Counted from the stretch's first letter, positions 43,541 through 53,374 are shown. The stretch is DNA of 64,000 nt from UBA6136 sp044351045 (GCA_044351045.1 JBILGM010000001.1:81280-145279), one strand, 5' to 3'. Notes: generated by a model not told the origin, from the sequence alone. Program-made: numbers and translations.

Positions 43541-44682
43541 CGGCGGCCAACCTCAATCTCTTCGACCCGGTCATCGATCGCAGGGGAACCAGCAGCATCA
43601 AGTGGGATCGCTATGCCGGGCGCGATGTGCTGCCGATGTGGGTAGCAGATATGGACTTCCAGAGTCCGTTCTCGGTGCGGGCTGCGCTGCATGACCGCAT
43701 TGACCATGGCGTCTTCGGCTACACCGCCGCGCCGGTCAGTCTGGTTGAGGCTGTCACAGCCTATGCACAGCAACAATACGGCTGGGCGATAGATCCCGCA
43801 TGGCTAATTTGGCTGCCCGGGTTGGTGCTGGGACTTAATTTAGCCTGTCGTTCGGTGGGCCAGCCCGGAGACGCCGTCGTCACAGCCACGCCGATTTATC
43901 CCCCGTTTCTCAGCGCCCCGACGCTGGCCGATCGCAAGCTCATTGCAGTTCCCTTGCTGGAGTCATCAGGGTTATGGTGCTGGGATTTGGCGCGCCTGGA
44001 AGCTTCGTTAACAGCAGAGACCCGGCTGTTGATGCTGTGCCACCCGCATAACCCTGTCGGTCGAGCCTGGCATGAAGATGAACTGCGTGCACTGATCGAC
44101 CTGGCCCAGCGGCATGATCTGATCATGTGCTCGGATGAAATCCATGCCGATCTTCAACTTGAACCGGGCCGCAAGCATCGACCGCTGGCTGCAGTTGACC
44201 CCGACTGGGCCGGCCGAACCATCACCCTCATGGCACCCTCGAAGCACTGGAATTTGCCGGGGCTGGCCTGCGCCTTTGCTGTCATCCCCGATCCATCGCT
44301 GCGGCGGCGATATGCTCAGGCCATGGCGGGGCTGGTGCCTCAGGTCAATCTTATGGGTTATGTTGCCGCAGAGGCCGCCTACCGGGACGATGGACGTTGG
44401 CATGCCGGGCTGATTCAGTATCTGCGCGGCAACCGGCAGCGACTGGTGGATTGGTTTGCAGACTCCCAACGGCTGCATCTGACGGTACCCGAAGCGACCT
44501 ACCTTGCCTGGATTGATGCCCGCGCCGTGGATCCGGTAAATCCGCTACCTGTATTTGAGTCGCTGGGCGTTGGTCTATCCGACGGGCGCGAGTTCGGTCT
44601 GCCGGGCTACCTGAGGCTGAACTTTGGCTGTCATCGCAGCGTGTTGGAAGAAGCGCTGCGACGTTTGCTTCCTCTGCGATAA
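43537..44682 (+). CDS. PatB/MalY-type cystathionine beta-lyase aminotransferase
   Basis: The 381-residue fold-type I PLP enzyme has FGYTAAPVSLVEAVTAYAQQ, MLCHPHNPVGRAWHEDEL and the PLP lysine in MAPSKHWNLPGLACAF. The N-terminal segment RRGTSSIKWDRYAGRDVLPM is diagnostic of the MalY/PatB group, which cleaves the C-S bond of cystathionine or cystine. It overlaps yicC by four bases, an unusual pairing. Confidence 0.9.
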   Translation: MTAANLNLFDPVIDRRGTSSIKWDRYAGRDVLPMWVADMDFQSPFSVRAALHDRIDHGVFGYTAAPVSLVEAVTAYAQQQYGWAIDPAWLIWLPGLVLGLNLACRSVGQPGDAVVTATPIYPPFLSAPTLADRKLIAVPLLESSGLWCWDLARLEASLTAETRLLMLCHPHNPVGRAWHEDELRALIDLAQRHDLIMCSDEIHADLQLEPGRKHRPLAAVDPDWAGRTITLMAPSKHWNLPGLACAFAVIPDPSLRRRYAQAMAGLVPQVNLMGYVAAEAAYRDDGRWHAGLIQYLRGNRQRLVDWFADSQRLHLTVPEATYLAWIDARAVDPVNPLPVFESLGVGLSDGREFGLPGYLRLNFGCHRSVLEEALRRLLPLR

Positions 44683-44774
44683 ATACTGGCTGCATTCATC
44701 CTCTTTGACGCTCAGCCCTAAAAAGGGCCACGTGCATTTTGGTTTCATTGAAATAGACGGCGATTACAAACCCC

Positions 44775-45623
44775 ATGTCCAAACTCATCCCGATCCAGCC
44801 CGGCCAGGATCGTGTCATGACTTACGTTTACTCGGTGATCTCCCGCCGTTCCGGCGGGCTGTCGATTGGTATCAACCTCAACCCGAACAACGCCTGTAAC
44901 TGGCGCTGCCTCTATTGTCAGGTACCCGGTCTCAGCCGTGGCGCAGCACCGGAGATCGATGTGGCCCGTCTGGGTGACGAACTCCGAGCGTTGCTCGATG
45001 ACGCGCTGCATGGCGACTTTTACGCGCGTCACCAGTTGCCAACCGAGCAACGCGCCATTCGCGACATTGCCATTGCCGGTAATGGGGAACCGACCACCAG
45101 CCCCCAGTTCGATGCCGCCATTGCCGTCATTGGTCAGGTGGTGGCGGAGTATGAGCTATTCAATCGCATCAAGTTGGTGCTCATTAGTAACGGCAGCCAG
45201 ATGCAGAAGCCGGCAGTCCAGCGCGGACTGGCGCACTGGGCTGAACTGGGGGGTGTTGTCTGGTTCAAGCTGGATAGCGCGACCTCCGAGGGTATCAGCC
45301 GCATCAACAACGTCCATGTTTCAATGGATCAAGTATGGCGCAACCTCATCAGTTGCGCCGGTCTGTGTTCGACCTGGTTGCAAACCTGTGCGGTGGAGTT
45401 TGATGGACAGCCGCCCAGCGATTCCGAGCAATCGGCCTATCTGGCCTTTTTGGGTCGCTTGCAAGCGGAAGGAGTGCCCATAGAGGGCGTGTTGCTGTAT
45501 GGCCTGGATCGGCCATCTCAACAGCCTGAGGCCAGTCGTCTTCGCGCCTTGCCCGCCGCCTGGCTGAACGCCTTTGGCCAGCGTATCGAGGCCTTGGGAA
45601 TCAGCGTCAAGGTCCATGGCTAG
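44775..45623 (+). CDS. radical SAM protein of unknown substrate
   Basis: The 282-residue protein has the cluster motif NNACNWRCLYCQVPG (CxxxCxxC), a glycine-rich SAM segment IAIAGNGEPTTSPQFD, and NRIKLVLISNGSQMQKPAVQ in the partial TIM barrel. It lacks an obvious C-terminal auxiliary cluster. The closest relatives in pattern are uncharacterised Fe-S oxidoreductases near the MoaA/wybutosine groups. It is followed 73 bp later by a LysR regulator. Confidence 0.85.
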   Translation: MSKLIPIQPGQDRVMTYVYSVISRRSGGLSIGINLNPNNACNWRCLYCQVPGLSRGAAPEIDVARLGDELRALLDDALHGDFYARHQLPTEQRAIRDIAIAGNGEPTTSPQFDAAIAVIGQVVAEYELFNRIKLVLISNGSQMQKPAVQRGLAHWAELGGVVWFKLDSATSEGISRINNVHVSMDQVWRNLISCAGLCSTWLQTCAVEFDGQPPSDSEQSAYLAFLGRLQAEGVPIEGVLLYGLDRPSQQPEASRLRALPAAWLNAFGQRIEALGISVKVHG

Positions 45624-45696
45624 CGCGGTCACCAAAGCCCTTGGTCGCATGGCCAGCCACGCCCACTGAAAATTAGACGGTAACGAATTTCCCACC

Positions 45697-46635
45697 ATGA
45701 TCAATCTCCGCAGTATCGATCTCAATTTGCTCACTGTGTTTGAAGCCGTGTACGAGGAGCGCAGTCAGGTAAAGGCGGCCGATCGCCTGGGTATGACCCA
45801 GCCCGCCGTGAGTCTGGCTCTGGGTCGTTTGCGTTATCTGGTCGATGACCGGCTTTTTCAGGGTCGCGCCAAAGGGCTGGTACCCACGATCAAGGCCGAT
45901 GATCTCTATCTGCGTATTCATCAGGCGCTGAACCTGATCAGGGAAGAGTTTTCAAAACGCGATGACTTTGACCCAATCACCAGTCAGCGCACCTTCGTCG
46001 TCGCCCTCACTTATGGGGGAGGCGCCCTGTTTGGGCCTCTCTTGAATACGATGATTCAGTCAACAGCCCCGAATGTCAGGCTGGTGATCAGAACGATCGA
46101 CCCCATGTCTGAACTACCCAGGTTGCTGCGGGAACAGCGTGTGGACATCGCCATCCATCACCTCCGCTTTGATGACGCCCAGTTGGAGCAACCCGTCTAC
46201 GACGAAAATCACCTTGTGGTGATCGCCAGCGAGGATCACCCGAGAATACAGGGTGATCCATCGATTGAAGACCTCTTGGCCGAGCAGTTTGTGACCGCTT
46301 ACGAATTGCTTTCTCCTGCGAGTGACGGTGCGCTGGGCAACATGCTCGAGGGAATCCGGGAGCGGACCGAGATGGAAGTCCCTAACGCGTTGCTCCTGCC
46401 CCATGTCGTGAGGCAGTCGGGTCTGTTGGCTGTCATGCCCCGGGAAATGGCAGACGTGTTTGCCCACCTCTACAACGTTAGATCGTTCAACTTGCCCGTT
46501 GAGGTGCCGCCCATCAGAACACACATGATATGGCATCGAACCGTCAATGATGATCCTGGCCATCGTTGGCTGCGTGACCAGCTGGAGCAGCTGAAAACCG
46601 CCTGGAAAAATCCCGAGTTGCCCCCGGTTTCCTAG
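45697..46635 (+). CDS. LysR-family transcriptional regulator
   Basis: The 312-residue protein has the N-terminal winged helix (DLNLLTVFEAVYEERSQVKA, ADRLGMTQPAVSLALGRLRY) and a periplasmic-binding-like effector domain. The DNA-binding region resembles the NodD/NahR-like branch (RSIDLNLL start). LysR proteins usually control adjacent genes; the large exported protein gene downstream is the obvious candidate, since the gene upstream is on the same strand and not divergent. Confidence 0.92.
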   Translation: MINLRSIDLNLLTVFEAVYEERSQVKAADRLGMTQPAVSLALGRLRYLVDDRLFQGRAKGLVPTIKADDLYLRIHQALNLIREEFSKRDDFDPITSQRTFVVALTYGGGALFGPLLNTMIQSTAPNVRLVIRTIDPMSELPRLLREQRVDIAIHHLRFDDAQLEQPVYDENHLVVIASEDHPRIQGDPSIEDLLAEQFVTAYELLSPASDGALGNMLEGIRERTEMEVPNALLLPHVVRQSGLLAVMPREMADVFAHLYNVRSFNLPVEVPPIRTHMIWHRTVNDDPGHRWLRDQLEQLKTAWKNPELPPVS

Positions 46636-46868
46636 GCTTTACTGGTCGCCACGACTATATGCGGGAGAAATAAAAAGCTTTCGTTTTTTTCATTGGCGGA
46701 GATTGATCAGCCGGCTTAGCCTGATGCTCGCTTTATTTGGTAATCACTTGGGTCAAAGCTGCGCCGGTTCTCTTGCGGCAGGCAAATGACACGCGTGATC
46801 AGCCGGGTGAAAGCGGAGTGTCAGGCAACCGCCCGACTATCGGTGTATTCGCTCTGGAAAGGATTGAA

Positions 46869-48806
46869 ATGAAAAAAATGATGAATCTACTGACAGTCAA
46901 GGCCTCACTGGTCTCCATGCTACTGGCCGCTTTTTCAGCCGGGGTTGGTGCTGCCGGTCAATCCAGCAGTACCGTCTGGTCAGTGCAGGGCCTGGATTCC
47001 CGGGGCGCCTATACAGGTCAGGTCGAGTTGATTCCCGATGGAGCCGGTTACCGCTTCATTCGCTCGATCGATTACGACACGTCCGTCAAGGTTGAGGATA
47101 ACCGTTTCCTGTCCTGGGTATGGCAGGGAACTGCCGTGCCGGAGCCAAACGGAACCATCAACATTTCGGTCGCTTTGAAGAAGACCGATTTTATTCGCAG
47201 TCGAGGGAGCCTCGTGCGCGCTCCGGTTGATGCTCAGCCGACCCGCATCACCGGAAGGTTTGTTCCGCAGGGCGGCATTATGCAGGGGCAATTCAGTGGT
47301 CTGGATGTTACCGCCAGCGAGACCTGGGCCTTGCCTGTCCAGGGGGGGCTCCAGCCCATATTTCAGGAAAACCGTCGGGAGAGCCCAACCCATAACGCAA
47401 TCCCCGCAAGCACCCGAAACGCGCTGTTTGCCGCTTATGCGAGTTACCACGCGTTGCCTGAGGTGAAGCCCTACATCAATCGCCCGGAGTTCAGAGCGCC
47501 TATTCATACCGCGATCTCTGACACCACCGATTTTGACTTCTACCAGCAAAATCCCAATCGACTCAGGGTCGTCAATAAAATCATTGATCCGATCAGCCTT
47601 CAGGAAACGCTGGTCAGGGCCGATGCCTATAAGTGGACGTTGGCCGGAAAAGCGGACTTTTATCAGCGGGCAACGGCTGAGATGGGAATCGATGCCACTA
47701 CCGGCATGCTGTTTGAATTTGTCGACAACCGGGGCAGGGGTTATCCCAGCCATGATGCCGCGCTCTGGACGGGCGCTTACACGGCAAGCCAGTATCTTCG
47801 CTATCGATTGACCGGGGATTCTGTTGCATTGAATAACATCGCCAAAAGTGCTGATGGCTTGCTCAAACTCCTGGAAATCACCGGCGATCCCCGCGTGTTT
47901 GCAAGAACCCTGCGCAAAGCGGAAGGAAACCCCATGGCGCCCTGGGTTGCTGGAAAAGGGGAATTTGCCGATCTGGAGTGGAAACAAGGCGGCAACAATG
48001 ACATGTTCAAGGGGGTTATGTTGGGGTTGGCCGTGGCCCAGGCATCCCTGTGCGATCAGCCGACAGGCAACGATGCCTTGTGCGCACGCATCAGGAACGA
48101 CAGCACTCAGGTGGTTTATCGTCTTAATGAAGCCCAGGGGAGCAGTTACAACCGCTTGGCAGCACTGTGGTTGGCCGCCTACAGCACCCGGAATACCCTG
48201 GCGCTTAGCGAGGCCAGGAAGGAATGGAATCGCCAGTCTTCGTCCTTGGCCTCCGGCAGCAACACCGTCTACGCCAATGGCACGGCTGACTGGAGCGGCA
48301 CCCACTTGTCCATTGTCCAGTATTTAATGTTCAACCTGCTCAGCGAGCGTTTTCCGCTGCCGGGAATCGATACAAAAACCGTTCTAAGGAAAGGCGTTGA
48401 AAATGTCTACCGTCAATTTTCGCGGGTGCCGATGGGATTATGGAGTGTAGCTTTTGCGACGATGGGGACAATGCCACATGCGGATGCAAAGAACGATGCC
48501 CTCTGGCGCCTCAGGGAGATACCGGCTCCCAAAACCCAGGTCGATATTGATCACCGCATTCGGCCGGATTATGTGATGTCACCGTTTCCGTCCTTGCCAT
48601 GGAAGTTCGATTGGACCAAGACCGATCGGACCCAGTCACTGCGGGCCTATCCCTTGTTCGAAGCCAGCGCCTACAACGTCTATGACTGGAAGCAGTCAGT
48701 GCTGGATTACAAAGCCAATACGGTGGGGGGGCAGTTACCCGGTGTGGACTTCCTGTTAGCCTACTGGCTGGGCCGCACGTTGGGCGTTTTCGCTAGCGAC
48801 GACTAG
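46869..48806 (+). CDS. large exported protein with alpha-helical toroid-like domain
   Basis: ATG at 46869 follows AAAGGATTGAA. The 645-residue protein has a signal peptide (SLVSMLLAAFSAGVGAAG), an N-terminal beta domain of about 150 residues (VWSVQGLDSRGAYTGQVELI) and a long helical region. SHDAALWTGAYTASQYLRYR, NNIAKSADGLLKLLEITGDP and YNRLAALWLAAYSTRNTLAL recur at about 60-residue spacing, as in (alpha/alpha)6 toroid carbohydrate enzymes. I cannot assign an enzyme family, and catalytic residues are not evident. It ends at a strong terminator and follows a LysR gene with a 233-bp leader. Confidence 0.72.
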   Translation: MKKMMNLLTVKASLVSMLLAAFSAGVGAAGQSSSTVWSVQGLDSRGAYTGQVELIPDGAGYRFIRSIDYDTSVKVEDNRFLSWVWQGTAVPEPNGTINISVALKKTDFIRSRGSLVRAPVDAQPTRITGRFVPQGGIMQGQFSGLDVTASETWALPVQGGLQPIFQENRRESPTHNAIPASTRNALFAAYASYHALPEVKPYINRPEFRAPIHTAISDTTDFDFYQQNPNRLRVVNKIIDPISLQETLVRADAYKWTLAGKADFYQRATAEMGIDATTGMLFEFVDNRGRGYPSHDAALWTGAYTASQYLRYRLTGDSVALNNIAKSADGLLKLLEITGDPRVFARTLRKAEGNPMAPWVAGKGEFADLEWKQGGNNDMFKGVMLGLAVAQASLCDQPTGNDALCARIRNDSTQVVYRLNEAQGSSYNRLAALWLAAYSTRNTLALSEARKEWNRQSSSLASGSNTVYANGTADWSGTHLSIVQYLMFNLLSERFPLPGIDTKTVLRKGVENVYRQFSRVPMGLWSVAFATMGTMPHADAKNDALWRLREIPAPKTQVDIDHRIRPDYVMSPFPSLPWKFDWTKTDRTQSLRAYPLFEASAYNVYDWKQSVLDYKANTVGGQLPGVDFLLAYWLGRTLGVFASDD

Positions 48807-48832
48807 ACCACGATCCGCCTTACCCACGCATG

Positions 48833-48855
48833 AACCCGGCGCCCGCCGGGTTTTT
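48833..48855 (+). terminator. rho-independent terminator
   Basis: AACCCGGC-GCCC-GCCGGGTT followed by TTT forms a perfect eight-pair stem and T-run, 27 bp after the exported helical protein gene. Confidence 0.92.
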
Positions 48856-48899
48856 GCCTGGCTGAGTCCTTCTAAATTGCAGCACACCCCAACATATGG

Positions 48900-49178
48900 T
48901 CAACGATCCGAGTGTCCCAGGTCGCGCTCCGGCGCAATCTGGTCCCTGATGCGCTGTTTGAGTTCCTTGGCTTCCGGAAAGCGTCCCTCAGACTTGCGTG
49001 ACCAGAGGACATGTTTGCCCAAGCGGGCCTCGAAGATGCCGCCGCTGCCAGGGATAAGGGTGACGCCACCCAGTTCATCCTCAAAGGTGGTGAGCAACTC
49101 CTGCGCCAACCAGGCGGCGCGTAAGAGCCAGCGACATTGTGTGCAGTATTCCAGTTCGATGCGGGGTTTTGGAGTCAT
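48900..49178 (-). CDS. SelT/SelW/SelH-family (Rdx) thioredoxin-like protein
   Basis: The 92-residue protein starts MTPKPRIELEYCTQCRWLLR with the Rdx CxxC motif CTQC, in cysteine form with no selenocysteine, and GSGGIFEARLGKHVLWSRKS, the family's second signature. The fold is thioredoxin-like; a redox role is inferred but unproven in bacteria. It lies 13 bp downstream of the TauE/SafE gene on the same strand. Confidence 0.88.
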   Translation of the reverse strand: MTPKPRIELEYCTQCRWLLRAAWLAQELLTTFEDELGGVTLIPGSGGIFEARLGKHVLWSRKSEGRFPEAKELKQRIRDQIAPERDLGHSDR

Positions 49179-49191
49179 GTTTGGTGAGCCT

Positions 49192-49995
49192 TCAAGCCAG
49201 TGCTTGCCATAGTAGCCTGCCTCCCGCCAGCCCTATCAGCATCGCCAACAGAATCCGCAGGCTCTGGGTGGGCAGGCGGTGGGTCAGGGCGGCGCCCAGC
49301 GGGGCAAACGGGACGCTGGTCAGCATGATGCCGGTCAGGGCCGGCAGATAGATGTACCCGAGGCTCCATGCGGGCAGATCAGCGTGGTTCCAGCCCAGTG
49401 AGATATAGGTGGCGGTGCCGGCCACGGCGATGGGGAAGCCACAGGCAGAGGAAATGGCCACCGCATTGCGGATGGGATAGCCACGCCTTACCAGAAACGG
49501 CACACTCAAAGTCCCGCCGCCAATGCCGAGGATTGAGGAGAATGCCCCGATGGCGGTGCCGGCCCAGCCGAAGAGACGATGCTTCACGGCTTTCCCGACA
49601 ACCGGCTCTCCGGGCGGGTTAAACAGCATCCGCACGGCGGCATACAGAAGGAAACCCGCGAAAATCAATTTGAATGTCCGCGCGGGCAACCAATCGGCGA
49701 TGATCGATCCTATGACCGAGCCAGCCAGAATGCCCGGGGCCAGTTGCTTGACTGATGCCCAATCGACCGAGCCGCGCCGATGATGCGCCAAAGCCGCCGA
49801 AATGGAGGTGACGACGATGGAGGCCAGCGATGTGGCAACGGCCATGATCATCACCGAATCAGCCGGAAACCCACTATGACCGAAATGCCACACCAGAAAC
49901 GGCACGATGACGATGCCGCCACCAATCCCCATCAGACCGGAGAGCAGGCCGGCCAAACAGCCGAACCCCAAATAAAGCGCCCATTCCTCAAGCAT
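49192..49995 (-). CDS. TauE/SafE-family sulfite or sulfonate exporter
   Basis: The 267-residue protein has about eight membrane helices in two repeats, with the family's glycine motifs LSGLMGIGGGIVIVPFLVWH and FSSILGIGGGTLSVPFLVRR. TauE/SafE proteins export sulfite, sulfoacetate or related anions, or take up small organosulfur compounds. Substrate cannot be assigned. It is divergent from cca. Confidence 0.92.
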   Translation of the reverse strand: MLEEWALYLGFGCLAGLLSGLMGIGGGIVIVPFLVWHFGHSGFPADSVMIMAVATSLASIVVTSISAALAHHRRGSVDWASVKQLAPGILAGSVIGSIIADWLPARTFKLIFAGFLLYAAVRMLFNPPGEPVVGKAVKHRLFGWAGTAIGAFSSILGIGGGTLSVPFLVRRGYPIRNAVAISSACGFPIAVAGTATYISLGWNHADLPAWSLGYIYLPALTGIMLTSVPFAPLGAALTHRLPTQSLRILLAMLIGLAGGRLLWQALA

Positions 49996-50078
49996 GCTGT
50001 CCCGTCACACCGGCCCTTTTTGTCAGGCGTTAAAATGCAGGTCATGCTAACAGCAAGCGTCAGGTAAAAGAAAAACCC

Positions 50079-51311
50079 ATGAAAGCTTATCTGGTGGGCG
50101 GTGCGGTCCGTGATGCCCTGCTGGGACGTCCGGTCAAGGAGCGCGACTGGGTGGTGGTCGGCGAAACGCCGGAGTCCATGTTGACCAAGGGCTACAAGCC
50201 GGTGGGCAAGGATTTCCCCGTCTTTTTGCACCCCACGACCCGCGAGGAATATGCTCTGGCCCGCACCGAGCGCAAGACCGCTCCGGGGTATCACGGTTTT
50301 GCCATTCACGCCGCAGCCGATGTAACGCTGGAGCAGGACTTGCTGCGTCGCGATCTGACCATCAATGCCATGGCGCAGGATGAGCAGGGGGCGCTGATCG
50401 ACCCCTATGGCGGACGAAAGGACCTTGAGTCTCGGCGACTTCGGCACGTGTCACCCGCCTTCAGTGAAGATCCGGTGCGTATCTTGCGTCTGGCCCGCTT
50501 TGCCGCTCGCTTCGCTCCGCTGGGATTTACCGTGGCCACGGATACACGGGCGCTGATGAGTGACATGGTCGTGGCCGGTGAAGTTGACGCCCTGGTGCCC
50601 GAACGGGTATTTGCCGAGCTATCAAAGGCACTGGAGGAAGACACACCCAGCGTCTTTTTCGCGGTGTTGAGGGACTGCAGTGCGCTGGCGCGGCTGTTTC
50701 CGGAAATCGACGCCCTGTTCGGGGTGCCGCAACCCCCGCTCTATCACCCGGAGATCGATACCGGCTTGCATAGCCTGATGGTACTGGATCAGGCGGCTCG
50801 ACTGTCGCCCGATCCCGTCACACGATTTGCGGCTTTGACGCATGATCTGGGCAAGGCCCTGACCGATCCAGCGCGCTGGCCGCGACACCGCGGTCACGAA
50901 AAGCTCGGTTTGCCTGCGCTCGCATGCCTCTGTGATCGACTCAAGGCGCCCAACGCGCATCGCAAGCTGGCGGAAAAGGTGATGCGTTATCACGGTCACG
51001 CCCACCGGGCAGCGGAGTTGCGTCCCGGAACGCTGGTCGACCTGCTGCAGCGGCTGGATGCTTTTCGTCAGAAGGATGTGCTGGAGCCGTTCCTGCTGGC
51101 ATGCAAAGCCGACGCCAGGGGGCGCACCGGATTCGAAGATCGAAGCTATCCCCAGGCCGACTGGATCAGGACCGCTCATCAGACAGCGCTTTCGGTCTCT
51201 GTTCAGCCGCTACTGGACCAAGGTTTTCAGGGCGAAGCCCTTGGGCGCGCGGTGCGCTGCGAACGGATCCGACGGGTCAAATCGGCCAAGGCCGCGTTGG
51301 CCCCTGGCTGA
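50079..51311 (+). CDS. cca: CCA-adding tRNA nucleotidyltransferase with HD domain
   Basis: The 410-residue protein begins MKAYLVGGAVRDALLGRPVK, with ERDWVVVGETPESM as the class II catalytic head and RRDLTINAMAQDEQGALIDP following. The C-terminal HD phosphohydrolase domain is visible (TRFAALTHDLGKALTDP). It repairs or adds the 3' CCA of tRNAs; the HD part gives phosphatase activity in E. coli-type enzymes. Confidence 0.96.
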   Translation: MKAYLVGGAVRDALLGRPVKERDWVVVGETPESMLTKGYKPVGKDFPVFLHPTTREEYALARTERKTAPGYHGFAIHAAADVTLEQDLLRRDLTINAMAQDEQGALIDPYGGRKDLESRRLRHVSPAFSEDPVRILRLARFAARFAPLGFTVATDTRALMSDMVVAGEVDALVPERVFAELSKALEEDTPSVFFAVLRDCSALARLFPEIDALFGVPQPPLYHPEIDTGLHSLMVLDQAARLSPDPVTRFAALTHDLGKALTDPARWPRHRGHEKLGLPALACLCDRLKAPNAHRKLAEKVMRYHGHAHRAAELRPGTLVDLLQRLDAFRQKDVLEPFLLACKADARGRTGFEDRSYPQADWIRTAHQTALSVSVQPLLDQGFQGEALGRAVRCERIRRVKSAKAALAPG

Positions 51312-51338
51312 TTCGCCTGGACGATGACTGAGGCTTCA

Positions 51339-51410
51339 GGGAACCTTGAAAACCGTCTGTTCATACCCTTCGGCGCTACTCAGGAGGGCTTTGTCGAAGC
51401 GCAGTTTCAG
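51339..51410. repeat. second, partial copy of the 18984 repeat family
   Basis: GGGAACCTTGAAAACC followed by GTTCATACCCTTCGGC matches the left half of the inverted repeat at 18984 (GGGAACCTCGAAAAACC, GTTCAAACCCTTCGGC), and it ends in TTTGTCGAAGCG, similar to the internal right arm there. The outer right arm is missing. It fills the cca-purC convergent gap. Confidence 0.65.
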
Positions 51411-52300
51411 TGCCCGGTCAGCCGTTGTTCCGCTTCCCGATATTTGGCGGCGGTTTTGGCAATCACCTCGGCGGGTAGAGAGGGTGCCGGAGGTTGCTTG
51501 TTCCAGGTCAGGCTTTCCAGATAATCACGCACGAACTGCTTGTCGAAACTGGGCGGGCTGATGCCCACCTGATATTCGCTGACCGGCCAGAAACGCGAGG
51601 AGTCGGGCGTCAGCACCTCATCAATCAGGTGCAGGGTGCCCTGGGCATCCAGGCCGAATTCAAACTTGGTGTCGGCAATGATGATGCCGCGCGCCAGTGC
51701 GTAGGTTGCCGCCTCGGTGTAGAGCGCCAGGCTGACGCGACGCACCTGCTCTGCCAGATCCTGCCCCAGCAGTTGGGAGCAGCGTTCGAATGAGATATTT
51801 TCGTCATGCTCGCCCAGCTCGGCCTTGGTGGAAGGCGTAAAAATCGCCTCTGGCAATTTTTCGGCCTGCTGGAGCCCGGTAGGCAAGGCAATTCCGCAAA
51901 CCGTGCCGGATTTCTGGTAATCCTTCCAGCCAGAACCAATCAGGTAGCCTCGGACTACCGCCTCGACCGGCAGCGCCCTGAGTTTCTTTACCACGATGGC
52001 GCGCCCTTCCATCAACGCACATTCAGCCGGGTCCTGAATGACGTCGCTCAAGCGCAGCCCGGTCAGCTGATTCGGTACGATGGGCTGCAGTTTGTCGAAC
52101 CAGAAATTGGCGACCGAAGTGAGTACCCGTCCCTTTTCCGGGATAGGGTCGGGCAGAATGCAATCGAAGGCCGAGATCCGGTCGGTCGTGACGATCAGCA
52201 GGTGATCGGCATCGATGTCATAAATATCACGCACCTTGCCACGGGCGCGAAGGGGTAGGGAGTGCAGGTCGCTTTGGTGCAGGGTTTGCGGGGCTGTCAT
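51407..52300 (-). CDS. purC: SAICAR synthetase
   Basis: The 297-residue protein has LPLRARGKVRDIYDIDADHL, TDRISAFDCILPDPIPEKG and IIADTKFEFGL, with DEVLTPDSSRFWP near the end. It is the longer, eukaryote-like bacterial form of PurC. It condenses CAIR with aspartate in purine synthesis. The C-terminus reaches into the small repeat. The upstream 185-bp gap to djlA holds no supported gene. Confidence 0.95.
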   Translation of the reverse strand: MTAPQTLHQSDLHSLPLRARGKVRDIYDIDADHLLIVTTDRISAFDCILPDPIPEKGRVLTSVANFWFDKLQPIVPNQLTGLRLSDVIQDPAECALMEGRAIVVKKLRALPVEAVVRGYLIGSGWKDYQKSGTVCGIALPTGLQQAEKLPEAIFTPSTKAELGEHDENISFERCSQLLGQDLAEQVRRVSLALYTEAATYALARGIIIADTKFEFGLDAQGTLHLIDEVLTPDSSRFWPVSEYQVGISPPSFDKQFVRDYLESLTWNKQPPAPSLPAEVIAKTAAKYREAEQRLTGH

Positions 52301-52485
52301 GGCGTGGGCTTTATGAAAAACGGGGAATCATGTAATTTTCAAATGGCCATGGCAACTCTAACAGAACTCACCCACCCCGAAATGCTTCCGCGTGTGACTC
52401 GCTTTACGGCCGTTGCAGCCCTTGTTCTTGCATGCGCTGAAACACCAACGATCTGGCCGGGTTACCCTCGTGCGGGGAGCTTGAT

Positions 52486-53361
52486 GTGAGCTGGATCGGC
52501 AAAGTGGTCGGCGGTGCTTTTGGTTTTGTCATGGGTGGCCCGATCGGCGCCGCGCTGGGCGCTGCGCTGGGACATCAATTTGATGAGCGGGGGCTCGATC
52601 CATTCAGGCTGGACGGCGCCGGGTCCGATCCCGAGGAGGCCCAGCGGTTGCAGATGGCTTTTTTCGGTGCGACGTTCCAGGTGATGGGCCATATCGCCAA
52701 GGCGGATGGCCGCATTTCCGAAAGCGAAATTGAGGCGGCGCGCATCATCATGGATCGGATGATGTTGCCAGACCATCTCCGTAAATCCGCGATGCGACTC
52801 TTCAACGAGGGCAAACGGGCTGGATTTCCGCTAGATGCGGTGGTCGACCAGTTTCTAACCGAGTGTCGCGGTCGTCCTCAACTCGTGCGACGATTTATTG
52901 TCTTGCAGACAGAGGCCGCGCTGGCCGAAGGGCCTTTGCAAACGGCCGAGGAAGCCCTGCTGCTGAGGTTGTGCGATCGGCTTCACTTCTCTCGCTACGA
53001 GTTCTTCGGCATCCGGACGCGACTCGAGGCGGAGCAACGCTTCTCGGGGTTCGGACCGGGCGCCCAGCAGCATCAGTACCAACGGCGGCGGCAGCATGAA
53101 TCGCATTATCAGCAGTGGCGTCGACATGAACCGCCCAGGCCGCGCGAAACACCCCTCAGCGAAGCCTATGTCACATTGGGACTCACCTCCTCCGCAACGG
53201 ATAGCGACGTGAAACGGGCCTATCGAAAACTGATCAGCCAACATCATCCGGACAAACTCTCTGCCCAGAAAGTGACTCCGGAGCGGATGCAAAAAGCCAC
53301 CGAACAAACCCAGAAAATCCAGAAAGCCTACGACGCCATCTGCAAGGCCAGGCAAATTTGA
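52486..53361 (+). CDS. djlA: DjlA-like TerB/J-domain co-chaperone
   Basis: The N-terminus SWIGKVVGGAFGFVMGGPIG has the glycine-rich membrane-associated pattern of DjlA. A TerB-like helical domain (MGHIAKADGRISESEIEAAR) follows, then a Gln/Arg/His-rich linker and a C-terminal J domain with HHPDK. J domains stimulate DnaK ATPase. The start is GTG at 52486. yajQ follows 13 bp later. Confidence 0.9.
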   Translation: MSWIGKVVGGAFGFVMGGPIGAALGAALGHQFDERGLDPFRLDGAGSDPEEAQRLQMAFFGATFQVMGHIAKADGRISESEIEAARIIMDRMMLPDHLRKSAMRLFNEGKRAGFPLDAVVDQFLTECRGRPQLVRRFIVLQTEAALAEGPLQTAEEALLLRLCDRLHFSRYEFFGIRTRLEAEQRFSGFGPGAQQHQYQRRRQHESHYQQWRRHEPPRPRETPLSEAYVTLGLTSSATDSDVKRAYRKLISQHHPDKLSAQKVTPERMQKATEQTQKIQKAYDAICKARQI

Positions 53362-53374
53362 GAGGAAACTGCCC

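Noticed and set aside
52262..52489. 75-codon frame upstream of djlA
   Set aside because: It begins inside purC antisense, lacks a ribosome site and shows no recognisable domain.
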